The notes: generated by a model not told the origin, from the letters alone. Shown: positions 50,186-61,880, counted from the stretch's first letter. The stretch: DNA of 64,000 nucleotides from Rhizophagus clarus (GCA_015698045.1 BLAL01000252.1:1736001-1800000); one strand, 5' to 3'. Made by a program: numbers and translations.

Positions 50186-52119
50186 ATGGCTGAAGAAACT
50201 GAGGAGCAAAATGATTATGAAACCTTTCCATTTAATTCTTTTGTTGAAATTGTTGATGATAATCATGAAGATATACCTGAAATTTTACATGAAGAAAATG
50301 AAGAAACTATAACTGAAGCTGAAACAGAAATCACAGAAAAATCCAAACCATATCATTCTAAAATTTGGGAATATTTTGAAAAAATAAGTGAGGAGGAGAA
50401 AGATAATATTAAAAATTATATTATATATAATCTTTGTCAATTACATTTTTCAGCAAATAATTCTACTATAACTCTTGAACGGCATTTAAAGGCAAAACAC
50501 AAAGTCGATTATGATACATATAAATCAAATGTTGAAGTTAAACGATTAGGATTCTGGGCTACTGAATTGCAACAAGAAAAATATAAGCTTTTTATTAATT
50601 GGATTATTACTGATCAGCAACCTTTTATAGTTGTTGAAAATAAAAATTTTAGAAAATTTTTATCATCTATCCAACCAAGATATAAATTACCTACACGATA
50701 TACAGTAAAAAGCATGATTATGAATAAATTTAAAGATGCACAGAAGCAAATAAATAATTATCTTCAACTCTTCACTTCTAAAATTTCATTGACTATGGAT
50801 ATGTGAACATCAATTACATCATTAGGAATTCTTGCAATAACCATCCATTTTATAAAAAATAAATGGCAATTTGATCATTTTATATTAGATGTATTATATA
50901 TTTCTTCACCTCATAATGCAATAACAATAAAAAATACTATAATTGAAGTTATTATAGAATTAAAAATTGAAAATAGATTAATTGGTATTACAAGTGATAA
51001 TGAAGTAAAAATATTGGCTGCAACACAAGAAATTAAGATGGCTCTTAACTTATCAGAATTTCACCATTATCGCTGTTCAGCCCATATTTTAAATCTAGTT
51101 GTAGGAGCAGCATTTAATACAAATATAATTCCTGAATCTGTTAAAAAACTATGTACATTTATTAATATAATTAGAAACTCTCCTAAGCAAATAGATAAAC
51201 TAAAAGAATACTTTCGAATTGAAGAAATTAAGTTTAAGGCTCCCCTTTCAGATTGCACTACATGGTGGAATTATACATTTTATATGATTAACCGAGTATT
51301 AGAAATAAAACCTTTATTAGCTAATTTAAAATCCAATCTTAAAACATTAAGTGATAATTGGCCAACTGATGAAGAATGGGAGATATTAACAGAATTGGCA
51401 AATTTATTAACACCTTTTGCATCAATAATAAAGGTAATATCTGCATCCAATTATCCTACTATTGGTGAGATTAAATTGCTTTTTTCAGGTTTAAAAGCTC
51501 ACTTAAATAAGTTTCAAGATGATAATTATATTTTACAAGAGCAGTCAAATGAAATGAATCGTGTTTTTAATAATTATTTTGATGAAATTAATAAAGCATG
51601 TCATATCCCAGCCTTTTTTGATTCTCGTTACAAAAACTTATCTTTTGGTAATATGAATCGACATGAGATTTTACAACCAATTCAAAGAGTAATATCCAAT
51701 TATGAAGAATCCAATATTATTTTGCCTTCTCAAACTCATACTATTCAGCAAACTTCACGACATCAACTGGTAAATTTATCAGCATCTGAAACACAATCTC
51801 TTTTTCGTAATTTATTAACAACAGAATCAGATCAAACCCCATAACCTGTTGTAAATGAATTGGATATTTATTTTGATTCCAATCCTCCAGGTGATGAAAT
51901 AGACCCTTTGGAATAGTGGAAAAACCATACTATGGAGTATCCTACACTGTCAAAATGGCACAGGATTACTTAACAATAATGTCAACCTCAGTTTCATACG
52001 AACAATTCTTTTCAATTGCAAAAAAGCAGATCACCCAAACACGTAATAAAATGGATCCTGAAACAGCACAGGCATGTTTGTGTCTAAAATCATAGCTTGA
52101 ACAAGAAAAAATTGGATGA
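50186..52119 (+). pseudogene. hAT transposase, broken by stops and one frameshift
   Basis: Transposase of the 4.7-kb hAT element. In order: an acidic N-terminus; a BED-type zinc finger (KIWEYFEKISEEEKDNIKNY ... FSANNSTITLERHLKAKH) in which the expected paired Cys positions read Tyr; LGFWATELQQEKYKLF and FRKFLSSIQPRYKLPTRYT; the core (DM-stop-TS, FHHYRCSAHILNLVVGAAFN); DCTTWWNYTFYMINRVLE; the insertion domain; ACHIPAFFDSRYKNLSF; and the C-terminal dimerisation segment (PLE-stop-WK; then, after a one-base loss, MAQDYLTIMSTSVSYEQFFS and MDPETAQACLCLKS). Stops: TGA at about 50804, TAA at about 51842, TAG at about 51915 and TAG at about 52093. hAT transposases cut and paste their element; this copy cannot. 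Confidence 0.9.
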
Positions 52120-52289
52120 TTTTAATATTATTTTATTTTTATTACAATAATTTTTAAATAGTAAAAAAATTATTTACATTTAAATATCTATTAAATTTTA
52201 AATTCTTTTTTATTTTATTTTACACTTTATAATTAATAATTATTTGATTAAAAATATAAGTTTATAACATTTATAAAAAAAATTCTATC

Positions 52290-53000
52290 AGAGAAATGAT
52301 ATTAATGTTATTTCTTAAAAGTAATAAAAAAGTTTTCATCTTCTGTTTATCTTCAGCATCGTGTTCTAGAAAATCAAAGGAGCCGGTATTCCTAAAAAAT
52401 AAAAAGAAAAGAAACATTAATGAATGTTTCTTTGGAAAGAATAAAAAAATCCTTACATTTTGCCTACCCCCCAATATCTGCGTTTCAGAAAATTCAAGGA
52501 GCCAGTGTTCCTAAAAAAATAAAAGAGAAGAAGAAGCAACATTAATATATTTCTTTAAAATAATAAAAAGAAACAAATCTTCATCTAGTCTTACTTACCT
52601 CCAGCACCCAAGGAGCCTGGAGTTTCTAAAAAATAAAAGAAAAGAAACATTAATATATTTCTTTTGAAACAATAAAAAAATCTTCACATTTCCCACTTAC
52701 CTCCAGTATCAGTGTCCAGAAAATCCAAAAAACCAGTATTCCTTAAAAAAAAAAAATAAAAAGAAAAGAAACATTAATATGTTTCTTTAAAAAATAATAA
52801 AAGTAATCTTTATCCAGTCATACTTACCTCCCACATACAAGGAGCCTGACGTTCCTAAAAATTAAAGAAAGAAACATTTTAAAATATGTTTCTTTAAAAT
52901 AGTTAAAAAAAAACCTTCACACTCCCGCTTATTTTTAGTACCAGCATTCCAGAAAATTCAAATGAAGTCCGGTGTTCTTAAAAAACCAAACTTTTGACTG
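52290..53000 (-). repeat. Right micro-exon-like repeat array in the hAT element
   Basis: Six units about 105-125 bp apart, read on the minus strand toward the transposase. Examples on the minus strand: TTTTTTAG, then AAACTCCAGGCTCCTTGGGTGCTGGAG (written here as a 27-nt block at about 52600-52626), then GTAAGTAAG; and a 41-nt block at about 52702-52742, followed by GTAAGTGGG. The blocks share GGCTCCTTGGATTTTCTGG-like words with the left array. The spacers contain AAGAAACATATTAATGTTTC-type palindromes. Two outer units have decayed donors (ATAAGC, ATAAAC). Confidence 0.78.
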
Positions 53001-53375
53001 AATCTAACTATTTCTAAAGATGCCCTAAAGAAGGAAGGAAAAACGGTAACAGTAATTCAATATATAACTAAAAACAAAAGAAACAATGAGATAAGAACTT
53101 GCCTTAATGTTTAAAGAAGTATATAACTAAGATTTTCGAAGTCTGAACTTAAAATTTTTTTTGAAAAAAAAAATTTTTAGGATAAAAAAAAAGACCAATA
53201 GTCCTTGAAAAGATCACGGTCCTTAAAAAGACCACCAGTCTTACTGGTCTTTGGTCACGTGAAATAAGACCAGAAGACTGCGGTCCTATACTGAGATGAT
53301 CTGGTCTGTCTTTTTAAGGTATAGGACTGACAAGATCACGGTCTTTCAGGATCGTTGACCATCTTTAGTCACATG

Positions 53376-54620
53376 ACATGTCAATCACTAATTAAAAAAT
53401 TGTACTGTAAAAATGATCTGCACAAAACCATAAATGTTTTGAAGTTTTCTCTTAAGTAAAACCTTTATGAACTATAGTAAATTTTTATTCTTTAGGTTCT
53501 TATCTACTTATTTCAACCTTTTATTTAACAAAATAATACTTATTTGAGAAGTTTATATTAGGCCAACTTTTTCTACTTTTTTGATTTTAACCTTGGGATA
53601 CAAGTTTGTATGAAAATTAAATATTATTTTAAGTACTTAAATACATATAATTTTTTATAAGAAATCAAAATACTTAGTAAAGAAAGGTTGATTTGATAAT
53701 AAAATTTTGATTAAATCTATGATTTTTGTTTTTTTATCTAGTTTGTCTATATTAACATTGCAAAAATTACATAGATAAGTTTAATTTTAACAGTATAAAA
53801 AGAATATTTGACGTAAATTACATACTGTAATCAAATAATAAATAAGTATTTTTTCAAATTTAAAATCTTTTATATATTGAATAAGATATAAAAGTCATCT
53901 CTAATAAAAATTTTTCAATATGTATTTAATTTTAATAAAAATTGACATATAAAGACTTTAAAATATTTTAAATTTATGTGTAAAATTTTAGTATATATTA
54001 TTATGTAAAATGGAACAAAAATTTACTATTATACAAATTTTATAGTAAAAAAGTTCTTATGCTGATCTGTGATATAACCAGTATCTGATATATTTTTTTA
54101 TATAATGGGTCTATTTCATAAATGACATGTAAAGCATTTACATTTGTCTTTGCTAGTCCCATAAAATTGAAATGTTCAGCTATACACTATTCTAATAAAT
54201 TAAATAATTTGTAAAGTTTAATTATAATACTATTAATATTATAAAAACCTATTTTAAAATAAACAAAATTAGAGTATAAATTATATAATTAATCTTTTTA
54301 TATCAAATGTTCATATATATAAATAATTCTTTCTTTATGTAGTAATAAGTTTAAAGCTGATTCTTCATTATAAGTCATAAGAGTCTATTGTGATGTTGAT
54401 AGGGTTAAATGTTAAGCTAAATTTAAACTGTGATTAACCAATTTCTTATTTGTATTAACAGGGTTTTTGAAAAGTTTAACTAGCTTAGAAGTGTGTGATT
54501 AATATAAACTTCTGGGTTCTTTGATTAAAGATGTTAGCCTTAATTATTTTTTAAAAAATTTTGAATTACAGCTATAAGATTTTTATAGCCTTAATTAATT
54601 ACAACATATAAAAATTTTGT
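53376..54620. other. AT-rich spacer
   Basis: No gene or element boundary that I can support between the hAT transposon and the next non-autonomous element. Confidence 0.4.
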
Positions 54621-54628
54621 ATTACAGC

Positions 54629-55395
54629 TAGGACTCTGATTAGTTTCAGTAATTACTAAACTGTACTGATCAGTTTTAGTATTAGAGCAGTTTCAGTTTT
54701 ATAATTTATCGAACTGAAACTTTCAGTTTCAGTATCAGTTTTGCAATTTACTGAACTGATTTACTAATAATAAAAATGTTTTTTGAAAAACGTTTTTTAT
54801 TAGATAAATATAATTAAAAAAATGTTGTGTAATATTTTTTTGCAAAATTAGTAAAAAATATTGCAAAACATTTTTTATATATGCAATTTAATATAAAAAA
54901 TAATATTTTGCAACGTTATTTTTCCATTTAATTTGAAAATATTGTGAAATGTTTTTTATGAAGTAATTTAATATAAAAAAAAATGTTTTGCAATGTTTTT
55001 TTACAAAATTAATAAAAAAATGTTGCAAAATGTTTTTTTACAGATAATTTAATTAAAAAAAAAAAGTTTTAAAATGAGAGACTTGCAAATTGTTGCGAAA
55101 CTTTTTATAAAATAATTTAATATAAAAAAAACATTTCATAACGTTTTTTTCACTTTAATAAAAAAATGTTGTGAAATGTTTTTTTATAGATAATTTGATA
55201 AAAAAAAATCATTTCGCAATGTTTTTTTACTAACTTAATAAAAAAATAAAGCAAAACGATTTTTACTAATAATGTTTGGTAAAGTTTTTGGTAATTACCA
55301 GTTGGTTTCAGTAATTATTAATACCAATACTGATCAATTCAGTTTGATATCAGTTTTTGCAAAAACTGAACTAAACTGAACTGATCAAAATTCTA
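54629..55395. mobile_element. Non-autonomous hAT-type element, 767 bp
   Basis: Flanked by a perfect 8-bp duplication ATTACAGC (54621-54628 and 55396-55403). Ends are imperfect: left TAGGACTCTGATTAGTTTCA; the complement of the right end is TAGAATTTTGATCAGTTCAG. CAGTTTCAGTA / TACTGAAACTG words fill both arms, and the middle holds repeated AAAAATGTTTTGCAATGTTTTT-like inverted motifs. No coding capacity. Confidence 0.85.
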
Positions 55396-55403
55396 ATTAC
55401 AGC

Positions 55404-57273
55404 ACTTTTTTAAATTACAGCTAACATCTTTATCTTCAATAATCCTATTATATTAGATAGAGGAAAAGGCTGATATATTGGAATTCATATTGATGTTATT
55501 GGTATCTTTAATAACTTTAAGTTTATAGAATTTAGTAAACATTATTGAAATAATTATAGTATTAGTATTAGTTTCTTGGTTATGCTTTATAAAGATTTAT
55601 AATGTCTTATGTAATCCTTTAACATATATCTTCTTATAAACTGAATTAGAACTAAAAGAAAGTAAAGAAGTAATATGCTCTTCTTGATGTATGGTAAGTT
55701 ATTATAAGACCTTATTTTATGAAATTTTAACTAACTTTAGCTCTTAACCAAAGATTGGTTGTTAGATTGGAACAATCCTATTAGTTTTTTGTCTTTATCT
55801 AATCATTTAATATTATAATTACACAGATTATCTATAATTATATAATCCTAGAAATACACTTTTTTATTGCAGATATTGAAGAGATCACTTTCTGAAGCAA
55901 ATTCTATAATGAATTTATTTTGCAATTATCTATATATATGTTTTAGATTTTAAGCAATATAAACTTTATATACTTTTAGTGGAATATATTTTCATTAAAT
56001 TCAATGAATTTCCTTCTGACAGAACTGTTTCCTTGAGTTTAAATCCTATTTTAAAGCATAAGCAGACACAAATTTATAAAAATTTGATCTATCTTAATTA
56101 ATCAAATATTTTTAAGAATTTTGCATTTTTTTAAATCTTTAATGATAATAAAAACTATAATGGTATGCAAGTTATTTTTTAAAAGTTTAATGTCTGAATT
56201 TTTGATAAAAAATTGTTATAACTCAAGGAAGCTAGTAATAGTTCTTTCCAATATTTTTCTTTTTGTATTCTTCAGAATATTTAATATTTTAATTTTTTTA
56301 AAAAGATCCTAATGCTGTCAATTAAATAATATATCTTGGACTTTATTTTTATGAAAGAATGATCTTTACATCTATGATTGAAAATTCTAACCATATAAAG
56401 TATGCTTTTATAAGAACTGTTATTAATAATTATCTCTTAATCCTTTTTGTTAATCTCAAGTTCTATAAATTCTTTGAAATTTTTGACAAGTAGTTTCACA
56501 TAGACTATCTTATTGTCATTATGGAAATATTGGTCAATATTCTTTAAAAGAATTGAAGCATTAAATGTACTGGCAATGTTATTGATTATGAGAGCATGAA
56601 TAAAAGAATTGTTTTTTTATTTTAATTTTTTCTCTGCTTTAAGATTTAATAATATTACTTTAGGATTTTTAAGTTTTTTGGTAGTGATTCATCTCCTCAA
56701 ACTGAATAGGTTAGAAGTATACTCTAGTAGAATCTGTTCAATCCATCATCTGATCTGATCAAAAAATGGATCATCCAAATTAACTAAAAAATAAACAGTT
56801 TGCAAATAATTTAGATAAAATTATCAGTTTGATCAGTTTGATTAGATAATGACCAGTTGATTGGTTAACTGGTTTGATCAGATAATCCAGTTTATTTTTT
56901 TACAGATAATCAGATTGATCAGATTGGCCAAATAATCTGATGATTTTTTTTTAACTCAAAAGCCAGAAAACCTATAAAATGGAAATAAAAAAAACATTAA
57001 TAATATTCTTGTATTAAACTTAAGTAAAAAAAATTTCACTCTCCCTTAATTACCTTCAGAAGCTAAAGATGATAAAGTTCTAAGTCTTGGATCTAAAGAT
57101 TTGATCCTAAGACTGGGATCACAGATCTTTAGGTTTGGATTTAAGACCAATAAAAATCTGGTCTTAAAAAATCCTATCCAATAGAATTTTAGAAATGTTA
57201 ATAATTATAATACTTAAGTAATATACTGATATGCCAATTAATATTTAAAATTCTAATATATATCACATAAATA
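55404..57273. other. Spacer with GATCAGTTTGAT-type repeats
   Basis: Up to 56700 it is AT-rich without features. From about 56740 to 56960, GATCAG / CTGATC words recur in both orientations. On the minus strand, CTTCTGAAG-GTAATTAAGGG (around 57050) and TTTTATAG-GTTTTCTGG (around 56965) look like donor and acceptor remnants of the micro-exon repeats. It may be the left arm of the second hAT element. Confidence 0.4.
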
Positions 57274-58860
57274 ATGAGCAGTTCTTTTAACAGTTCAGAT
57301 AACGCATTTGTTTCAAATATTGATGATATAAATGATAAAATAGATGAGCCTGAAAATTCATATAAAATTGCTTTAATATAAAAATATGTAAACTGTAAAA
57401 ATCCCTCTCACTTAAAAGTACTAATATGTAAAATATGCAGTTTTATGTTTTCTATTAAATTAAGAAACTCTAGTATTGAATGGTATCTTTTGAGCAACAC
57501 TATATAATAATCAAAAAAGTTTGAAAGCAAACAACTTTAAAATTTAAATGTAAAGATCCTTGGTTTAAAAAAAAGAAATTAAAGCAGGATGACATGATTG
57601 TTACTTAGATAATTAGTAACCAACAGCCTTTCAGTATTGTAGAAAATGAAAATTTTATCAAAATGATAAATATTTTTGATTTTTACTATAAAATTCCTGA
57701 CTGTTATCAAATTAAAAAGAAGGTAATCCAAGAGTTTGACAAATAATGTCTAAATATTTGTTATGATATATTAAAAATACATGGAAAAATCTTCTTTACT
57801 ACAGATATGTGAATATCAACATTAAGCAATGAAGTATATCTTGGTTTAACTATTTATTATGTTAACAAAAATTAGACTCTTTGGCATTTTTTACTTGACA
57901 TTATTTCATTTAAAACTTACTATACAGAAATTAAATAGTAATTGCAATTAATAGTATTCTTTGTGAGTTCAATTTAGTGAGTAAAGCTGTAATACGTACC
58001 ACTAATAATGAATCTGCGATGCTAATATGCGGTTAAAAGTTATTAAAAAGGCTTTAAATGATAAGTTTTTCTTTTAGTCATTACCACTACTCAGCACATA
58101 TTCTTAACCTTGTAGCTAAACAAGGAATGAAGATAATTGACAAAAAAATTCTTAACATGCATAAGTTGATGTTGAAAATCAAGAATTCAGTTTTGTTATA
58201 TAATGATTTATACGATTTATATTTTATGGAAAAAATCAAATATTTTCAGCCTGAAGTTGATATAAAAATAAGGTGGAACTCCACCTATTATATGTTTTGT
58301 AAATTTTAATAAATAGAAATGACATTAAGGATGTTTGCAATTAAATATAAAAATATACAAAAATTAATATCATTCTCTATAGCATAAACAAAGATTAAAG
58401 TAAATAAAATAACAGAGACATAAAAATACAGAATAATGGTAGTAGAGAATAGGGATAAAAGTACCTGAATTTTATTTAATGTAAATTAATAAATTTATAT
58501 TTTAAAAATCAATAAATTTTAATCAATATAATTAATCACTTATTTCTGTTATTATTTTTAATAAATTTAATTGCAGGAAATAATAATTATTTTAGAATCA
58601 CTTAAAAGAGCCACTAAAAATCTTTCAGATTCTAATGAAATATTTAACCATTGATATAATGAAATATTTAACCATTGCTGATGTATGATTCTATTTTAAT
58701 AAAATTCAGGATCATAAAATACTATATAAAAAGTGATCAATATATATTAACTGATTCAATAAATCAAAAAATCAAGAAATACTGGATAATTCTTAATGGT
58801 GTAATTACAATTGCTACAATCTTGAATATGTGAAATAAAATTATCCTATTTGAATTAGAT
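57274..58860 (+). pseudogene. Second hAT transposase, 5' part, heavily decayed
   Basis: Starts at ATG 57274 with an acidic N-terminus. Family blocks survive between stops: FDFYYKIPDCYQIKKKVIQE (about 57676-57736), TTDM-stop-ISTLSNEVYLGLTI (about 57798-57850), TNNESAML (around 58004), HYHYSAHILNLVAKQGMKII and DIKIRWNSTYYM (58079-58295), and LESLKRATKNLSDSNE (around 58590). A 58310-58575 stretch ending TTGCAG may be an intron. The gene is interrupted by the element at 58869; the rest is at 60488. Confidence 0.78.
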
Positions 58861-58868
58861 GAACTAAC

Positions 58869-60479
58869 TAGGACTCTAATCAGTTTCAGTAATTACCAAA
58901 CTATACTGATCAGTTTCAGTATCAGATTAGTTTCAGTTTTATGATTTATCAAACTGAAACTTTCAGTTTTGGTATCAGTTTTGCAATTTACTGAACTGAT
59001 TTACCAATAATAATAACATTTTTTTTATAAGAAAAACATTTTTTTATTATTAAAAAAAACGTTGTGAAATGTTACATAGAAAATTTAATATAGAAAACAA
59101 CATTTCATAACGTTATTTTTTCCTGTTTTTTTTGTGAAATTTGTAAAAAACATTGCAAACGTTTTTTACATAGACGATTTAATATAAAATATATATATAT
59201 AATGTTTCGCAATATTATTTTTTCTTTATTTAAAAATGTTGCGAAACATTTTTATGAAGTAGTTTGATATAAAAAAAAGTTTTGCAACAGTTTTTTTTGC
59301 AAATTATTGCTGTTTTCAAAATGGTTAATTTTAATGGTTTGTATATAATAAAAAAAATACAAAAACACAAAACACAAAAAACACAAAAACACAATTCTAA
59401 AAATATACTTTATTATTATTGGCCAATCAAAGTCACATAGTATTACACAAATTTTCAAAAAAAGAAATTTTAATTTTTATCAAAATGGAATTTGTATTAC
59501 ACAAAATTTCCAAAAAGGAAATTTTTGATATAGATCACCTACATTTATTGAAATTATGTATAATTTTGGCCAGAATTATAAAATTTTTCTTTTTTAAATT
59601 TGTATTTTTTGTGTTTTGTGTTTTTGTGTTTTTTTTATTATATACAAACCATTAAAATCAACCATTTTGAAAACGGCAATAATAAAAAATATTGTGAAAT
59701 ATTTTTCTACAAATAATTTATTTAAAAAAAAATGTTTTAAAATGTTTTCTTTTGCAAAACTTGTAAAAAATATTGCAAAACATTTTTTATATAGACAATT
59801 TAATATAAAAAATAATATTTTGCAATGGTATTTTTTTTTTTATTTAAAAATGTTGCAAAATGTTTTTATGAAGTAGTTTGATATAAAAAATATTTTGTAA
59901 CATTATTTTTTCTTTTATTTAAAAATATTGTGAAATGTTTTTATGAAGTAGTTTGATATAAAAAACGTTTTGCAATAGTTTTTTTTGCAAATTAATAAAA
60001 AACGTTACAAAACATTTTTCTACAAATAATTTATTTAAAAAAATGTTTCAAAATGTTTTTTTTGTAAAACTTATAAAAAATGTTGTGAAACATTTTTTAC
60101 ATAGACGATTTAATATAAAAAATAATATTTCATGACATTATTTTTTTATTTTATTTAAAAATATTGCAAAACATTTTTATGAAGTAGTTCACAACAGTTT
60201 TTTTTTGCAAATTAATAAAAAATGTTATGAAACATTTTTTTACAGTTAATTTATTTAAAAAAACAGTTTAAAACATTTTTTTATAGATGATTTGATAAAA
60301 AAATCATTTTGCAACTTTTTTTTTTAAGAAAAACTTTTTTATTAAGAATGTTTGGTAAATCAGTTCAGTTTTTGGTAATTACCAGTTGGTTTTGGTAATC
60401 ATTAATACTGATACTGATCAATTCAGTTTAGTATCAGTTTTTGCAAAAACTGAACTGAACTAAATTGATCAGAGACCTA
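58869..60479. mobile_element. Non-autonomous hAT-type element inserted in a hAT gene
   Basis: 1,611 bp, flanked by a perfect 8-bp duplication GAACTAAC (58861-58868 and 60480-60487). Ends: TAGGACTCTAATCAGTTTCA and, on the complement of the right end, TAGGTCTCTGATCAATTTAG. Same family as 54629-55395 and the same CAGTTTCAGTA arms and AAACATTTCGCAATG-like core. It contains a nested 381-bp MITE (59303-59683); without it the element is 1,230 bp. Confidence 0.88.
59303..59683. mobile_element. Long-inverted-repeat MITE nested in the hAT-type element
   Basis: The left arm (59303-about 59395) and right arm (about 59590-59683) are near-perfect complements for roughly 90 bp: ATTATTGCTGTTTTCAAAAT against ATTATTGCCGTTTTCAAAAT, then TGGTTTGTATATAATAAAAA and ACAAAAACACAAAACAC-type blocks. 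No clear target duplication was found. Open frames across the arms are by-products of the repeat. Confidence 0.82.
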
Positions 60480-60487
60480 GAACTAAC

Positions 60488-61080
60488 AATAAAAGCGATT
60501 AATATCTTAAAAGAAAAATATTCCCTTTATTATAGTAAAGTTTTACAATTATTAACTTTCATTTCTAATGAAAATAATAATACATCAGAAAGAGAATATT
60601 TTATCAACTAAAAAAATGGCATTTAGGAAAAGTTACTAAAGCAGCACAAGCTGAAATCTCACCTTTAAATAATCCTGATTTTGCAGAAATAGAATGATAC
60701 TTAACATTATCTTGTGATGAGAATATAAAAATACTACTCTGGTGACAAGCTCACTTCGCTGAATTTTTAATACTCTCATTAATAATGAGAGATTATCTGA
60801 TAATACAATCTACAAATATTGCATGTGAACAGAATAAGTTTATTACATAGTAGTTAGCAAATAAATAACTCAATATCTTTAATATCAATTTATTTGAAAT
60901 AATCCAAATAATTTATTGGTTTTAATTTAATTTTTGTATTTATTATTTCAAAATTAGCATTCTCTATTATCAGAAACACAATTACGAAAATTCAAAATCA
61001 ACTGCAACCAGAAACTGTAAGGGTGTCATTATGTGTTAAAAGTTGGATAAATAATAACATTAAAGAAAAAAATATGGCTT
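60488..61080 (+). pseudogene. Second hAT transposase, 3' part
   Basis: Continues the broken gene from 58860. It carries the C-terminal dimerisation domain: LNNPDFAEIE-stop-YLTLSCDE, ILLW-stop-QAHFAEF, STNIACEQNKF, a probable intron (about 60845-60955), then AFSIIRNTITKIQNQLQPET and VRVSLCVKSWINNN. TGA stands at two positions where the family has Trp or a neighbouring residue. Confidence 0.75.
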
Positions 61081-61334
61081 AGCCTTTTAATTAGAATTTA
61101 GTTTACCAATCAACAGTTTAACTAATTAAGATTTAATAAATAATAAATGTTATCAATCTTCATTATGTAAAAATTTATATATTTTATTCCTTTAAATTGT
61201 TTAACAATATAAAAAAAACTTTAATTTGTGATCTGTCTAAGAACTGCAAAAAGTTACTATATAAATTCAGTGCAAAAAACTTAAAATATTATCTTGTATT
61301 ATCTCGTGACACAGGTTGAAAGATGTCAAATCGG
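61081..61334. other. Short spacer
   Basis: AT-rich, between the hAT remnant and the minisatellites. Nothing else seen. Confidence 0.35.
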
Positions 61335-61850
61335 ATATCAATCAGTCATCAATCGGGTACCTGATTGATGGTTGATTGGTATCTGATTTGTTCAATTTGA
61401 TACCAATCGGCCTGTCCGATTGATGGCTGATTTCCGCCAAAATCTGACACCAATCGGCTACCAATCGGCTAGCCCGATTGATAGTTGATTGATGGTTGAT
61501 TGATGGTCAATTAATAGTCAATCGATGGTCATTTTATGGTCATTTTATGGTCAATTTAATGATCAATCGATAGTCAGTCAATGGTCATTTTATGGTTAAT
61601 TTGATGGTTATTTGATGGGCATTTATGGTCAATTTAATGGTCAATTGATGGTCATTTTATAGGTCAATTTGATGGTCATTTGATGGTCATTTTATGGTCA
61701 ATTTGATGATCAATCGATGGTCAATCAATGGTCATTTTATGGTCAATTTGATGGTTACATTTTATGGTTATTTTATGGTTAATTTGATGGTCATTTGATG
61801 GTCATTTGATGATGACTGATTGGTAGTTTATTGATGGCAATTGATAACTT
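61335..61850. repeat. Minisatellite of ATGGTCA(TTTT/ATTTG) words
   Basis: About 500 bp built from 10-12-bp words such as GATGGTCATTTT, ATGGTCAATTTG and GATGGTCAATCG, combined irregularly. The left part (61335-61500) carries longer ACCAATCGGCT / CCCGATTGATGG versions, more GC-rich and more varied. Confidence 0.85.
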
Positions 61851-61880
61851 TTTATTAACCATATAACTAATAATAAATTT

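Larger units (their letters stand above)
48644..53367. mobile_element. Complete 4.7-kb hAT transposon
   Basis: Ends are TAAAGATGGTCAACGGTCCT (from 48644) and, on the complement of the right end, TAAAGATGGTCAACGATCCT (ending 53367): 19 of 20 identical. Flanks GTCATATG (48636-48643) and GTCACATG (53368-53375) form an 8-bp target duplication with one change. Both ends carry GGTCT/AGACC-rich subterminal motifs (48660-48790, 53190-53340), likely transposase-binding sites. Inside are a hAT transposase gene (broken) and, on both sides of it, arrays of exon-like repeats pointing inward. Confidence 0.92.

Noticed and set aside
57808-57810. TGA read as Trp (altered genetic code)
   Set aside because: Host genes in the window use TGG for Trp and end at ordinary stops. 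TAG also replaces Trp in the transposons, so mutation is the simpler cause.
59252-59876. Three hydrophobic frames of 68-86 codons
   Set aside because: They lie on the arms of the nested MITE and its host element and mirror each other across strands.
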